From contig NZ_CP043839.1 in NCBI RefSeq assembly GCF_032878955.1, positions 3,472,001 through 3,536,000 on the forward strand: a stretch of DNA of 64,000 nt, in the 5' to 3' direction. Shown here piece after piece: positions 20,239 through 29,389 of this stretch. This stretch comes from Butyricimonas paravirosa. GTDB lineage: Bacteria > Bacteroidota > Bacteroidia > Bacteroidales > Marinifilaceae. Below the pieces are notes generated by a model that did not search any database, had not been told where the DNA came from, and was given only the letters and a program-made list of their open reading frames with translations. Every line of letters starts with the position of its first letter. The stretch's first letter is position 1. The translations under genes were made by a program, and so were the position numbers.

Positions 20239-20260
20239 TGTAGAGAGTGTGACTTGTGAA

Positions 20261-20451
20261 AGGAGGAGTGTCAAAAGTCATTTTTCAAACTCCCTCCCCC
20301 CTTCGGGGTACTCCCTCTATAAACAGAGGGAGAGTTGAAATACTTCCTGTCTTCGGGAAGAGTCACCAGCTCCTCCTCTGTTTATAGAGGAGGTGGCACG
20401 AAGTGACGGAGGAGTTTTTTGAGGATAAAATGACTTTTGACACACCCTCCT
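20261..20451. repeat. MITE-like nested palindromic element
   Basis: About 190 nt bounded by inverted repeats of about 24 nt (20261-20284 against 20427-20451; shared core GTGTCAAAAGTCATTTT). Inside are two hairpins, CTCCCTCT/AGAGGGAG (20311-20332) and CCTCCTCT/AGAGGAGG (20372-20393), which are also complementary to each other (CTCTATAAACAGAG and CTCTGTTTATAGAG), so the whole can fold as a cruciform. No ORF. It separates the M16 gene from the DUF3298 lipoprotein gene and may terminate transcription. A smaller palindromic element with similar C-rich arms is at 45652-45757. Confidence 0.6.
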
Positions 20452-20525
20452 ATTTTTTTAGGTCTTAACCCGAACTTTTGTATATAGCCTCCGTATATAC
20501 CCTCAGAATTGAAACAGAAAAGGAG

Positions 20526-21209
20526 ATGATGAGGAATTATACTTTTGTCGTGGCATTGTTGGCGTTGTTTTTCACGGGATGTGAGGAGGCAACGATAAAA
20601 ATAGGGAAGGATTTTTTGTCCCACAAGACCAACGAGTTTGATATTACGATCGCCTATCCGGTGTTTACCTCTCAAAAAGCCGAGGTGGAACAAGGATGTA
20701 AGGCCGTGAACGGGGAGATTTCCCGGTTGATTGACAGCTTGCAAAATGATTTAAAGGCACAATTGAACGAGTACCTGCAAAAGGCACGGGAGATGAAGGA
20801 AGAGCCGATGATCCCGTTTGAATTGGATGTTAAGGATAGCGTGTTCATGGCGGATCGTCATTATATCAGTGTTCGCCTTGCGGTTTACACGTTGACAGGA
20901 GGAGCTAACGGGCTGACGGAGTACTATGCGGTCAATTACAGCTTGAAGGACAAGAAGTTTTTGAGTCCGGAGAGTATTCTGAATTATGACAAGAGCGCTG
21001 AGATTGACAAGCAGATTCAACGGAATTTCAAGAATCCGGAGAATTGTTTCTCGGAAGTTCCCACGTTGGCAAATATAACCACGATAAACTTTTCGGGAGG
21101 TGATATTTGCTTTACTTATAATCCACTGGTTTTAGGGGCCCATTATTGTGGAGCGGCGGAAATATCCGTACCCCGTATGTTATTGAAAGGTGATTTATTG
21201 TTGAAATAG
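20526..21209 (+). CDS. DUF3298/DUF4163 (RsiV-like) lipoprotein, locus 1
   Basis: About 228 residues. I start at the ATG at 20526; an AGGAG runs directly into this double ATG, and an upstream in-frame ATG at 20478 would put an untypical leader before the signal peptide. The signal ends LFFTGC and gives a lipoprotein. The body matches the PdaC/DUF4163 plus DUF3298 layout: EFDITIAYPVF, then VRLAVYTLTGGANGLTEYYAVNYSL and KKFLSPESIL, and a C-terminal CFTYNPLVLGAHYCGAAEI. RsiV of Bacillus uses this fold to bind lysozyme; role here unknown. Paralogue at 30759. Confidence 0.8.
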   Translation: MMRNYTFVVALLALFFTGCEEATIKIGKDFLSHKTNEFDITIAYPVFTSQKAEVEQGCKAVNGEISRLIDSLQNDLKAQLNEYLQKAREMKEEPMIPFELDVKDSVFMADRHYISVRLAVYTLTGGANGLTEYYAVNYSLKDKKFLSPESILNYDKSAEIDKQIQRNFKNPENCFSEVPTLANITTINFSGGDICFTYNPLVLGAHYCGAAEISVPRMLLKGDLLLK

Positions 21210-21233
21210 ATAGGGAGAATTGTAGGGAAGACG

Positions 21234-21262
21234 AGGGCGATCCGAAAGGATCGCTCTTTTTT
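21234..21262 (+). terminator. Terminator of locus 1
   Basis: Stem AGGGCGATCC / GGATCGCTCT around a GAAA tetraloop, followed by seven T. It closes the first SusCD locus before the second sigma gene. Confidence 0.85.
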
Positions 21263-21318
21263 TGTATTGATATTTTTGAAAAAAGTCATATCTTGCAGGC
21301 TTGAATTGATGGAGTGAT

Positions 21319-21855
21319 ATGTTATTGTACCAATTTAATAAGGGAGATGAGCGAGCATTTAAAAAGCTGTTTGACAGTTTCTTTAAGTCGTCATGTGCTT
21401 TTGTTAAACGTTATATTTCGGATCATGGGGCGGTGGAAGATGTAGTGCAGGAGACATTTATAAATCTTTGGGAGAAGCGGGGAATTTATTCGGATATGGT
21501 GTATTTTAAAGCTTATCTTTACAAATCATTGTACAATAACGCTCTTTTTTATTTGCGGCAGCATAAGGTAAGTGAAGACGTGGACCCCGGGATTGAAGAT
21601 GATACGGAGTCGGCATTGAATGCAATTATAGAAGAAGAGGTTCATCGTGAAATCATAGCGGCAATTGATAAATTACCTCCGGAACGAAGGCGAGTTGTGG
21701 AATTGAGTATGGTGGGTTACTCGCAAGAAGAAATTGCTGAAAAATTAAATATTTCTGTAAACACGGTTAAAACACAAAAAAGGAAGGCCTACGCTTTTTT
21801 GCGAGAAGAATTACAACATTTGTTTGTTCTGTTCTTAATGCTATTGAATCTTTGA
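21319..21855 (+). CDS. ECF RNA polymerase sigma factor, locus 2
   Basis: 178 residues. Region 2: FKKLFDSFFKSSCAFVKRYI and VEDVVQETFINLWEKRG (about 15-55). Region 4: IDKLPPERRRVVELSMVG, YSQEEIAEKLNISVNTVKTQKRKA (about 118-160). Ends with the hydrophobic tail typical of the Bacteroides expansion (FVLFLMLLNL). ATG start. It is more distant from the sigma of locus 1 than the SusC pairs are from each other, so the two loci probably answer to different signals. Confidence 0.9.
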   Translation: MLLYQFNKGDERAFKKLFDSFFKSSCAFVKRYISDHGAVEDVVQETFINLWEKRGIYSDMVYFKAYLYKSLYNNALFYLRQHKVSEDVDPGIEDDTESALNAIIEEEVHREIIAAIDKLPPERRRVVELSMVGYSQEEIAEKLNISVNTVKTQKRKAYAFLREELQHLFVLFLMLLNL

Positions 21856-21973
21856 TATCGTTGATTTATAGTGTTTTGTTGTTGGATGATGGTGAAAATT
21901 GAAAAATAATTGATTTTCGAGTCACCCCTAAGTTTGTTTTTTGCATATTAGAGATGTGAAAGGTAATAAACAG

Positions 21974-23137
21974 ATGGAAAAATATAGAAAGTCAATAGAA
22001 TTAGCGGAGAGAATTACCCGGTATTTGAAAGGAGATCTTTCGGATACGGAGATGTTGGAGTTGGAAAAGAGTTTGGAGGAATCTTCGGACGGGACTCAAC
22101 TTTTGACAAAAATTAGTGATCAAAAGAATATAGCAGATAAACAGGCTATTTATGAATCATTTGATGCGAATAAAAGTTGGGATAAAATTCGAAAAGTAAC
22201 CGGAAGAAAGGTACACGGGAAAATTTACCACGTGTTCTGGTATGCTGCGATATTGATGTTACCTTTGATGGTTGCTGCTTCTGTTTGGTATATTGGTCGT
22301 GTGGAGGAGTTAGAACGTCCGCAATATATCGTGGATGCTTATTTCGAAAGTCATAAAACAATATTGGAATTGCCAGGAGGACTGTTTGTGGATTTGGATA
22401 CGGTTAGAAATATAGCAAAAAAATTAAATGAATTCGGGGTAACTTTGGAGGAAGGGCAAGGATTGAATTATTCCGGAATAGATAGTATCATTGATGATAA
22501 AATTGAGTATCATCGGATAATTGTTCCGAGAGGTGGAGAATATAATTTGAAATTGGCGGATGGGACTGACGTCTGGATGTTTGCAGATTCGGAGATTCGT
22601 TTCCCAACACGTTTTAAAGGAAATAAGCGTGAGGTATACTTGTCGGGGGAGGCTTATTTTGAAGTGCATCATGATCCCTCTCGTCCATTCTACGTGAAAA
22701 CGACATCGCTTGATGTAAAGGTGTTGGGGACAAGTTTTAACGTGAAAGCTTATGATGATATGGATGTGGTGGAAACCTCCTTAGTCGAAGGGGTGGTTAG
22801 TGTGAAAGATAATGTACTACGTCCGAATATGCAGGCTGTTTTTCATAAGAATACGGGAGACTTTTCCTACCGGAAAATTAATGGAGATAATTATCGTTTG
22901 CGAAAGGAACGGGTTTTTGTTTTTGAAAACGAACGTTTGGACGATATTTTACAGGAAATGGCTCGTTGGTATGATTTCGATATTTTCTATCAGAATCCTG
23001 ATATTGCAGATAAACAGTTCGGTCTCAAATTGGAAAAATACGAACATGTGGATTCTTTGTTAAGGATACTGGAATTGACGGGTGAAGTGAAGTTTTCCAT
23101 TAAGGGAAGAATATTAACTGTAATGAGTGGAAGTTAA
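21974..23137 (+). CDS. FecR-family anti-sigma factor, locus 2
   Basis: About 387 residues from the ATG at 21974 (an in-frame TTG at 21941 would add 11 unlikely residues). N-terminal cytoplasmic helices (LAERITRYLKGDLSDTEM), a membrane segment (VFWYAAILMLPLMVAASVWY, about 80-100), FecR domain with PRGGEYNLKLADGTDVWMFA, LSGEAYFEVHHD, VLGTSFNVKAY and SLVEGVVSV, and a C-terminal DUF4974-like docking segment (FENERLDDILQEMARWYDF). Same role as in locus 1: it holds the sigma factor until the STN domain of the adjacent SusC signals. Confidence 0.92.
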   Translation: MEKYRKSIELAERITRYLKGDLSDTEMLELEKSLEESSDGTQLLTKISDQKNIADKQAIYESFDANKSWDKIRKVTGRKVHGKIYHVFWYAAILMLPLMVAASVWYIGRVEELERPQYIVDAYFESHKTILELPGGLFVDLDTVRNIAKKLNEFGVTLEEGQGLNYSGIDSIIDDKIEYHRIIVPRGGEYNLKLADGTDVWMFADSEIRFPTRFKGNKREVYLSGEAYFEVHHDPSRPFYVKTTSLDVKVLGTSFNVKAYDDMDVVETSLVEGVVSVKDNVLRPNMQAVFHKNTGDFSYRKINGDNYRLRKERVFVFENERLDDILQEMARWYDFDIFYQNPDIADKQFGLKLEKYEHVDSLLRILELTGEVKFSIKGRILTVMSGS

Positions 23138-23163
23138 TATTATGCGTGTGTAAAATAAAAAAC

Positions 23164-23202
23164 GGGTAGAGGAAATTTTGTGGTGATTATTTCCTGCAAC
23201 CC
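23164..23202 (+). terminator. Hairpin between fecR and susC, locus 2 (possible attenuator)
   Basis: GGGTAGAGGAAAT pairs with ATTTCCTGCAACCC (one bulge), just after the fecR stop. There is no T-run. Same position as the locus 1 hairpin at 9767 with a different sequence, so structure rather than sequence is shared. Confidence 0.4.
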
Positions 23203-23240
23203 ATTTGCTTAAATTAAAATCAATTTAATTCTTCAAAGTT

Positions 23241-26200
23241 ATGAAAAAAAACTTTTGGTCGTGGCTCCTGCACGATAAAAAAAGGGGAAAAAATACAATG
23301 TGCATGAAATTATGCTTGTGTCTGATCCTTGTTTTAGGTGGAGGTGTATTCAGTAATACGTTTGCACAGGGGGAGAAGTTGACATTGAAGCGGGAAAATG
23401 CTTCGATGTTGGATATTATTCTTGCCGTGGAGAAGCAAAGCGGTATGACGTTCGTATATAGTATGGATGCGGTGAATAAAATCGGGAAAATCACGATAGA
23501 CGTGAAAGATGTGTCGATTGACAGTGTGATGAGTGTTTGCTTGCAGAAGACCGAGTATACTTATTCTTTGGAGAAAAATGTAGTCGTGATTAAAAAGAGA
23601 CCAGCTAACGAGATTGCCCAGTCAATAGCGGAACAAAAAAAGAGAATCATATCTGGAACGGTCGTTGATAAACAGAAAATGACCTTGCCGGGAGTTTCTG
23701 TCTACATAAAGGGAACGACTATCGGAGTTGTGACGGATGTTAGTGGTTCTTACAAGTTGGAAGTGCCTGTTTCGACGAAAGTATTGGTATTTTCGTTCGT
23801 CGGGATGAAGACAAAAGAAGTTGCCTTAGACAAAGAGAATGTGGTAAATGTGGTTATGGAGGAAGAGGTTTCCGATTTGGATGAGGTGACTGTAGTGGCT
23901 TATGGCGAGCGTAAAAAACGAGAATTAATCAGTTCTGTTTCTTCCGTGAAAGCCGAGGATTTGGACGAGTTACCTTCTGCCAGTCTTGAGACTTTATTAC
24001 AGGGGCATATGGCTGGAGTTGAGGTGAATAATATTTCCGGTTCTCCTGGTGGTGGTGGTTCTCAGGTTGCCATTCGTGGTTATAACTCGTTGATGAACGG
24101 GATGACGGATAATTCTCCTTTGTACGTGATTGATGGTGTTCCGGTAAATTCATTTACCTCTCCGGTAACAGGTACGAATACATTGGCCGAAATTGACCCG
24201 TCTACGATTGAATCGGTGGAAGTGTTGAAGGATGCTGCTTCTGCTGCTTTATACGGTTCCCGTGCCAGTAATGGAGTTATTTTGATTACAACAAAAAAAG
24301 GACGTGCCGGTCGAGGAAAGTTTACGGCTAACGTGTCTCAATCTTGGTCTATCCTTCCGAAAACACCTTATCAGGTAATCGGGCATGGAGAGCGATTGGC
24401 TCATATTCAAGCATTACGAGCAAGACGGGTTGGCTATCAGGATCGGGCAACTTACGGATATATCCTGCCTGATTCTTACGAGAGTGTATACGGAACCGGT
24501 GGCGTGTATGATTATTTTTGGAATAATGGTAAAAAGATCAGTGATTCGTTTATTGATGGAGATCGTATCTTGCATGATAGTTTAAATCCATTTTATAATA
24601 ATGCAACGAACTGGTGGAAACATAGTTTCCGGACAGGTAAAATTCTGAATGCGAATTTGCAGGCATCTGGAGGTACCGAGAATTTCCAATATATGGTTGG
24701 ATTGGGATGGTATGATGAGAGCGGAATTATGTTGGGTAGTGATTTTTCTCGTGTGAACATGATTAGTAACCTAAAAATTATTCCTAGAGAGAAACTGACA
24801 TTGGATGCTCGTCTTTATTTGGCTTACACGGATAGAAGTAAGGGTGCTGCCAATACCTCTTTTAGTCAAGCAACAGCTTTCGAAGGATTGACAGTTGACC
24901 CGAAAGTAAATTCTTCCCTTCTTCCTGGTAGTGGTTCTGTGTTGGATGAGGTATTGAAACGTTTGAACGAGACGTCAGAAAAGAATTATACCTATCGTGT
25001 TCGTGCGAATATGGGATTAAGTTATAATATCCTTACCGGCTTGGATTTCTCGACAACTTTAGGAATCGACTTCTCTCAATCTAAGAAAAATGCGTTTGAA
25101 CCGAGTTATCTGAATCAAGATAATTTGAGTAAGTCAACCGGAGAAACCGGGAGTTCCACGATGTTCACGAACGAGAATCTTCTTCGTTATAATAAATCTT
25201 TTAATGAGATACATAATATAGATGTTTTGTTGGGATTGGCCTATACGCGGGAGTCTTCTGATGCTTTGAGTGGTTCGGGTAAAGGGGCTCCAAGTGATGA
25301 CTTACATTACGTGACAGATGATTTTCAAGATATTATAGATATAAACGGAACTGCCACCGCGATGAAAGATTATAAGTCAGATTTCGAGGAATCTATTATG
25401 TTGAGTTACTTTGGACGTTTGGCATATAACTATAACAAGAAATATTTGACTGAATTTACGATTCGTCGTGATGGTTCTTCGGTATTCGGAGAGAATGTGC
25501 GTTGGGCTACATTTCCTTCTGTCGCTGTTGGATGGGCTTTCTCGGAAGAATCTTTTATGGATAGATTTTGGTGGTTGAGTTACGGAAAGATACGGGCTTC
25601 TTGGGGTAAACAAGGAAAAGCTTTTCGTGATCCTTATTTAGCTCAGGGAACATTGAAGGCAAGTAATAGTTTTATGGGTGTGATGGGAGTTGTTCCGACA
25701 ACCATGTTAGCCAGTGATCTGACATGGGAGGAATCTGATCAATATGATATCGGTTTGGACGTGGATTTGTTTGATTACCGGATAAAATTGAAATTGGACT
25801 ATTATTATAAATATTCTTCTTCTTTGTTACAGTTAGTAGAATTACCCGGAAATGTTTATTACCACACGCAGGCTTTACAAAACGTTCTAGAGATCTCTAA
25901 CGAGGGGTTGGAATTAGAAGCTCTTGCTGATATTTTCCGAGATGGTCCGTTTACTTGGCGTGCTCGATTTAATATTTCCAGAAACTGGAGTCGTTTTGAA
26001 AAATCTAACACGGGGATGGATTTGGGTACGGTTGTTATCGGACGTCCGGTGTATGGTGTATACGCTTATAATGACTTAGGAATTATCGAGAGTGAAGAGG
26101 ATATTCCGGTTTTTGTAGACCGATGGGGAAATAAGAATCCCTTGTCAAGTGGATCACCAACCCAACCTTTTGTACCGGGATTGAGAATGATCGAGGACGT

Positions 26201-26768
26201 GGATGGGAACGGAAGGATCAATGAGGACGATATGGTGTACGTGGATTCGGCTCTTCCCATTGCTCATGGTGGTATCGCGAGTGAACTTACGTGGAAAGGA
26301 TTTGATTTGAATGTGATGTTCACGTATAGTATCGGGCGTCATATTATGAATGCGTACGCAACACCACTTAGTTACACTTCCTTGAGATATAAGGATAAAC
26401 CTTTGTTTACGAATGTGGCAGATGCGACGTTTTGGACAAAATCGGGAGATAAGGCTGACTATCCCGCTCTTATGGGATCATACGGGTACGTGGGCCAGTT
26501 CGATGGGTGTTATGCTTCAAACATTGAGAATGTTCATCATCTGCGCTTGAAACAATTGACGTTAGGTTATAATGTACCTAAAGAGTGGCTGAAAAGGGTG
26601 AATATAGAAGGGATTAGATTGTTCCTGACGGGAGAGAACTTGTTTTTGTTGACGAACTATTCCGGTTTGGATCCTGAAACAGTAAATCCGGCGAGGGGAG
26701 GAATTGATGATTTCTCAAATTATCCTTTGGCACGTAAATTCACGTTAGGTTTAACTTTAAACTTTTAA
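23241..26768 (+). CDS. SusC/RagA-family TonB-dependent transporter with STN domain, locus 2
   Basis: 1175 residues and clearly a paralogue of the protein at 9863. Signal peptide to about residue 43 (FSNTFAQG), STN domain (LTLKRENASMLDIILAVEKQ), CarboxypepD_reg (ISGTVVDKQKMTLPGVSVYI), TonB-box-like DLDEVTVVAYGERK, plug (LQGHMAGVEVNN, VAIRGYNSLM), VEVLKDAASAALYGSRASNGV and a long barrel ending FTLGLTLNF. Long stretches around the plug are near identical to locus 1, while the region after the plug (about 370-440) and extracellular loops differ, pointing to a changed substrate. Confidence 0.96.
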   Translation: MKKNFWSWLLHDKKRGKNTMCMKLCLCLILVLGGGVFSNTFAQGEKLTLKRENASMLDIILAVEKQSGMTFVYSMDAVNKIGKITIDVKDVSIDSVMSVCLQKTEYTYSLEKNVVVIKKRPANEIAQSIAEQKKRIISGTVVDKQKMTLPGVSVYIKGTTIGVVTDVSGSYKLEVPVSTKVLVFSFVGMKTKEVALDKENVVNVVMEEEVSDLDEVTVVAYGERKKRELISSVSSVKAEDLDELPSASLETLLQGHMAGVEVNNISGSPGGGGSQVAIRGYNSLMNGMTDNSPLYVIDGVPVNSFTSPVTGTNTLAEIDPSTIESVEVLKDAASAALYGSRASNGVILITTKKGRAGRGKFTANVSQSWSILPKTPYQVIGHGERLAHIQALRARRVGYQDRATYGYILPDSYESVYGTGGVYDYFWNNGKKISDSFIDGDRILHDSLNPFYNNATNWWKHSFRTGKILNANLQASGGTENFQYMVGLGWYDESGIMLGSDFSRVNMISNLKIIPREKLTLDARLYLAYTDRSKGAANTSFSQATAFEGLTVDPKVNSSLLPGSGSVLDEVLKRLNETSEKNYTYRVRANMGLSYNILTGLDFSTTLGIDFSQSKKNAFEPSYLNQDNLSKSTGETGSSTMFTNENLLRYNKSFNEIHNIDVLLGLAYTRESSDALSGSGKGAPSDDLHYVTDDFQDIIDINGTATAMKDYKSDFEESIMLSYFGRLAYNYNKKYLTEFTIRRDGSSVFGENVRWATFPSVAVGWAFSEESFMDRFWWLSYGKIRASWGKQGKAFRDPYLAQGTLKASNSFMGVMGVVPTTMLASDLTWEESDQYDIGLDVDLFDYRIKLKLDYYYKYSSSLLQLVELPGNVYYHTQALQNVLEISNEGLELEALADIFRDGPFTWRARFNISRNWSRFEKSNTGMDLGTVVIGRPVYGVYAYNDLGIIESEEDIPVFVDRWGNKNPLSSGSPTQPFVPGLRMIEDVDGNGRINEDDMVYVDSALPIAHGGIASELTWKGFDLNVMFTYSIGRHIMNAYATPLSYTSLRYKDKPLFTNVADATFWTKSGDKADYPALMGSYGYVGQFDGCYASNIENVHHLRLKQLTLGYNVPKEWLKRVNIEGIRLFLTGENLFLLTNYSGLDPETVNPARGGIDDFSNYPLARKFTLGLTLNF

Positions 26769-26770
26769 TC

Positions 26771-28300
26771 ATGAAGAAGATATGCGTACTTGTTATAATG
26801 GCTTGGGGAATGTTTTTTTCCTCGTGTGATAGTGTGTTAGATGTTACTCCGGAGAATGAAATCACTTTTACGAATTTCTTTAAAAGTGAAGAAGATTTGA
26901 ATGCTATAAATGCTCAGATGCATAGTTTTATGAAAACATTGGGTGCGGCAGAGAATATGCATGTAAAAATGGGATTAATTTATGATTACACGTCTTCTGC
27001 TACCAATAATGATGTAAAAAAATTGTTACCGACGGCTGTGGTTAATGGGGTCGGAACCAATTGGAATATACATTATAACGTGATCCATTTTGCCAATTTA
27101 ATTCTGGATAATATTCATCGAGTAGGGGATTTGACTGAGGATCGGAAGAACTTCTATTTGGGGCAAGCCTATTTTGCTAAAGGATATATGTACTATTGTT
27201 TAGCTCGTGATTGGGGAAATGCCGTGATTACGAAGGATAGTGAATCACAAGCAATGCTGGGGAATAGTACGGCAGAAGAAGTTTTGGCGGAGGCAATTCG
27301 TAATGGGAAATTGGCTGAGGGAATTTTGGGGAAATACGAGAATCTGGTCGATTTAAGTGGAAAGCCTTTAGCAACAAAGCAATATGGGAGTAAAGGGGCT
27401 GCCACGGCTTTGCTTGCACATGCCTATGCGTGGAAAGGTTCTATGATAGATTTATATGGTTGGAATGATGATGCGAAGGAGGCTTATGAAGAGTCTATTC
27501 ATTGGGCTACCGAGTTGATTGAAGGGCGGGCTGGAGCATATAGTTTGGAGACTTCCGTGGAAAGTTTGTGTGTTAATACTTTGAGTGGGTATGGAAGTGA
27601 AAATATTTTTTCTTTGGCATTTGACGAGTACGCTTCTGCTTATCCGATGACAACATCGTTGGCTCGTTTTTTTACCACTTGGCCGGTAAACACGACAGCG
27701 ACCCCCGCGGCGGTAAAAACTCGTTCTTACTGTGTGAAAGCTTCCCGTATCCAAGAAATGTACGAAGAAAAGGATGAACGTCGTAATAGCTTTTTCTATA
27801 AATTGGATTCGATGGCAGGAGTGAATACGGCTACTACTGGCGGATATGCTTACGTGTATAAATGGAGAGAAGGTTATTATAAAACAACCGTTACGGGATC
27901 CGTGAATATGATTAGTGTAAAAGCGGATTATGTGATGTGGCGTTTGGCCGACATTTATTTGTTACGTGCAGAATGTTACGCTAAACTGGATGATTCTCGT
28001 GCTAAAGATGATTTAAATGTGATCCGTCGTCGGGCTAAAGCAACGGAATATCCGGCTGCAGGGGAAAGCGATATTCGTATGGCGATTTTCCGTGAGCGTG
28101 AAAAAGAGTTACTCTATGAAGGACATCGTTACTATGATGTCGTACGTAATAATTACTTGATAGAGTTAGATCCGGTATATGCAGAGCTAACGAAACAAGA
28201 TATTCAAGATGGAGTACTGTACCTACCGATTCATACGAAAGCTTTTACAATGAATGATATTCTGAGACAAAATCAGTATTGGTTTAAATTTGAAAATTAA
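26771..28300 (+). CDS. SusD/RagB-family surface lipoprotein, locus 2
   Basis: 509 residues, 2 nt after susC. Lipoprotein signal (MFFSSC, Cys19) then DSVLDVTPENEITFTNFF. RagB features: YLGQAYFAKGYMYYCLARDWG, YVMWRLADIYLLRAECYAKL and REREKELLYEGHRYYDVVRN, ending in ILRQNQYWFKFEN, which mirrors ILRQNTYWAQYIN-like ending of locus 1. About 34 residues shorter than its paralogue, mostly in the central specificity region. Confidence 0.95.
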   Translation: MKKICVLVIMAWGMFFSSCDSVLDVTPENEITFTNFFKSEEDLNAINAQMHSFMKTLGAAENMHVKMGLIYDYTSSATNNDVKKLLPTAVVNGVGTNWNIHYNVIHFANLILDNIHRVGDLTEDRKNFYLGQAYFAKGYMYYCLARDWGNAVITKDSESQAMLGNSTAEEVLAEAIRNGKLAEGILGKYENLVDLSGKPLATKQYGSKGAATALLAHAYAWKGSMIDLYGWNDDAKEAYEESIHWATELIEGRAGAYSLETSVESLCVNTLSGYGSENIFSLAFDEYASAYPMTTSLARFFTTWPVNTTATPAAVKTRSYCVKASRIQEMYEEKDERRNSFFYKLDSMAGVNTATTGGYAYVYKWREGYYKTTVTGSVNMISVKADYVMWRLADIYLLRAECYAKLDDSRAKDDLNVIRRRAKATEYPAAGESDIRMAIFREREKELLYEGHRYYDVVRNNYLIELDPVYAELTKQDIQDGVLYLPIHTKAFTMNDILRQNQYWFKFEN

Positions 28301-28306
28301 TGATAT

Positions 28307-28930
28307 ATGAAAAAGATACTATTGGCAATTAGTATAGTGTTAACTATTGTATCCTGTACAACGGATTACAATATGAATAATACGGGATTAGCTAACGGGA
28401 AATTTGACGGGACAATGTATGATTATTTTCATTCGGATTCTTATAATTGGGATTCATTAATTATCATGATTGACCGGGCTGGATTACAGGATTTGTTTAA
28501 CGGGGAAGTGGAAGGATACGAGGAGATTACCTTTTGGGGACCGACGAATAATTCCATTCGTCGGTGGATGCTGGAAGGGGGAACGGGAGTTCCGAAACGT
28601 CTGAAAGATTTAAGTCCGGAAGAGTGTCGTAAATATGTGATGGCTCATGTGGTAAAAGGTAAAACGATGCTAAACGATATCCCTCGCGGTACGATTAACA
28701 TGGGGAGTGTTTCTGGAGGCATGACAATGTACGGAGAAGATAACAAGAATGAAATGTGGGTGTACACGGAACAATTACCTTATAATGGAGTAATTGATGT
28801 GGGAGCCGTAATCATCAAAATTCGTTCGATGAGAACTTTGGTGGATATTGACATTGCTTCTTGTAACATTGAGCCTACAACCGGGGTAGTACATTCTCTG
28901 CACCCGAATTATACTTTAGGAGAGCTTTAA
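28307..28930 (+). CDS. FAS1-domain lipoprotein, locus 2
   Basis: 207 residues; lipoprotein signal ending TIVSC. Shares with the locus 1 paralogue the motif DYFHSDSYNWDSL, the FAS1 box YEEITFWGPTNNSIRR, the segment AHVVKGKTMLNDIPRGT, and the C-terminal NIEPTTGVVHSL box. It starts 6 nt after susD. The conserved DYNWDSL-type N-terminal segment before the FAS1 boxes seems particular to this protein pair. Confidence 0.78.
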   Translation: MKKILLAISIVLTIVSCTTDYNMNNTGLANGKFDGTMYDYFHSDSYNWDSLIIMIDRAGLQDLFNGEVEGYEEITFWGPTNNSIRRWMLEGGTGVPKRLKDLSPEECRKYVMAHVVKGKTMLNDIPRGTINMGSVSGGMTMYGEDNKNEMWVYTEQLPYNGVIDVGAVIIKIRSMRTLVDIDIASCNIEPTTGVVHSLHPNYTLGEL

Positions 28931-28957
28931 TCGTTGTAATATGTGAATTTTACCAAG

Positions 28958-29389
28958 ATGAAACAGATATATTTACTTTTATTCGGAGTGTTGTTTTTTG
29001 TTGGATGTCACGATACTAAAATCGGGTATTTAAAGACAGAAAATGCGAGTTACGGAATTGATTCATTGATAATTCGTAAAGAATTAGATATGACAAATGT
29101 TGATGATAAAAATCGGGTTGAAAAGGAGATCCCGTGGTTGACGGATAACATACAAGGCGTTTTGGGTACGGCTCCTATACGCTATAAATTGTCGGGCGTG
29201 AAAGCTCCTTCCGTAGAGGCTGAAACTATTTTCTTGAAAGAATTTAAAGTGCGTGGGGGTGGAAGAATGGAATTGCCTCTTTACACGGAACTACCTGTTG
29301 GTAGATATGTAGTGTCACTTTATTTATCTAATGAAGATTATAGTGCGGTGTTAACAGATGTGTATACATTTATTGTGAAAGAAAAGTAA
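28958..29389 (+). CDS. Small uncharacterised lipoprotein of the SusCD locus, locus 2
   Basis: 143 residues from the ATG at 28958 (the frame also opens at a GTG at 28943, five residues earlier, before the signal peptide). Signal ends VLFFVGC, then HDTKIGYLKTENASYG. One beta-rich domain with IPWLTDNIQGVLGTAPIRYKL and VRGGGRMELPL, close to its locus 1 counterpart. No named family recognised. Its stop overlaps the next ATG (TAATG). Confidence 0.68.
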   Translation: MKQIYLLLFGVLFFVGCHDTKIGYLKTENASYGIDSLIIRKELDMTNVDDKNRVEKEIPWLTDNIQGVLGTAPIRYKLSGVKAPSVEAETIFLKEFKVRGGGRMELPLYTELPVGRYVVSLYLSNEDYSAVLTDVYTFIVKEK

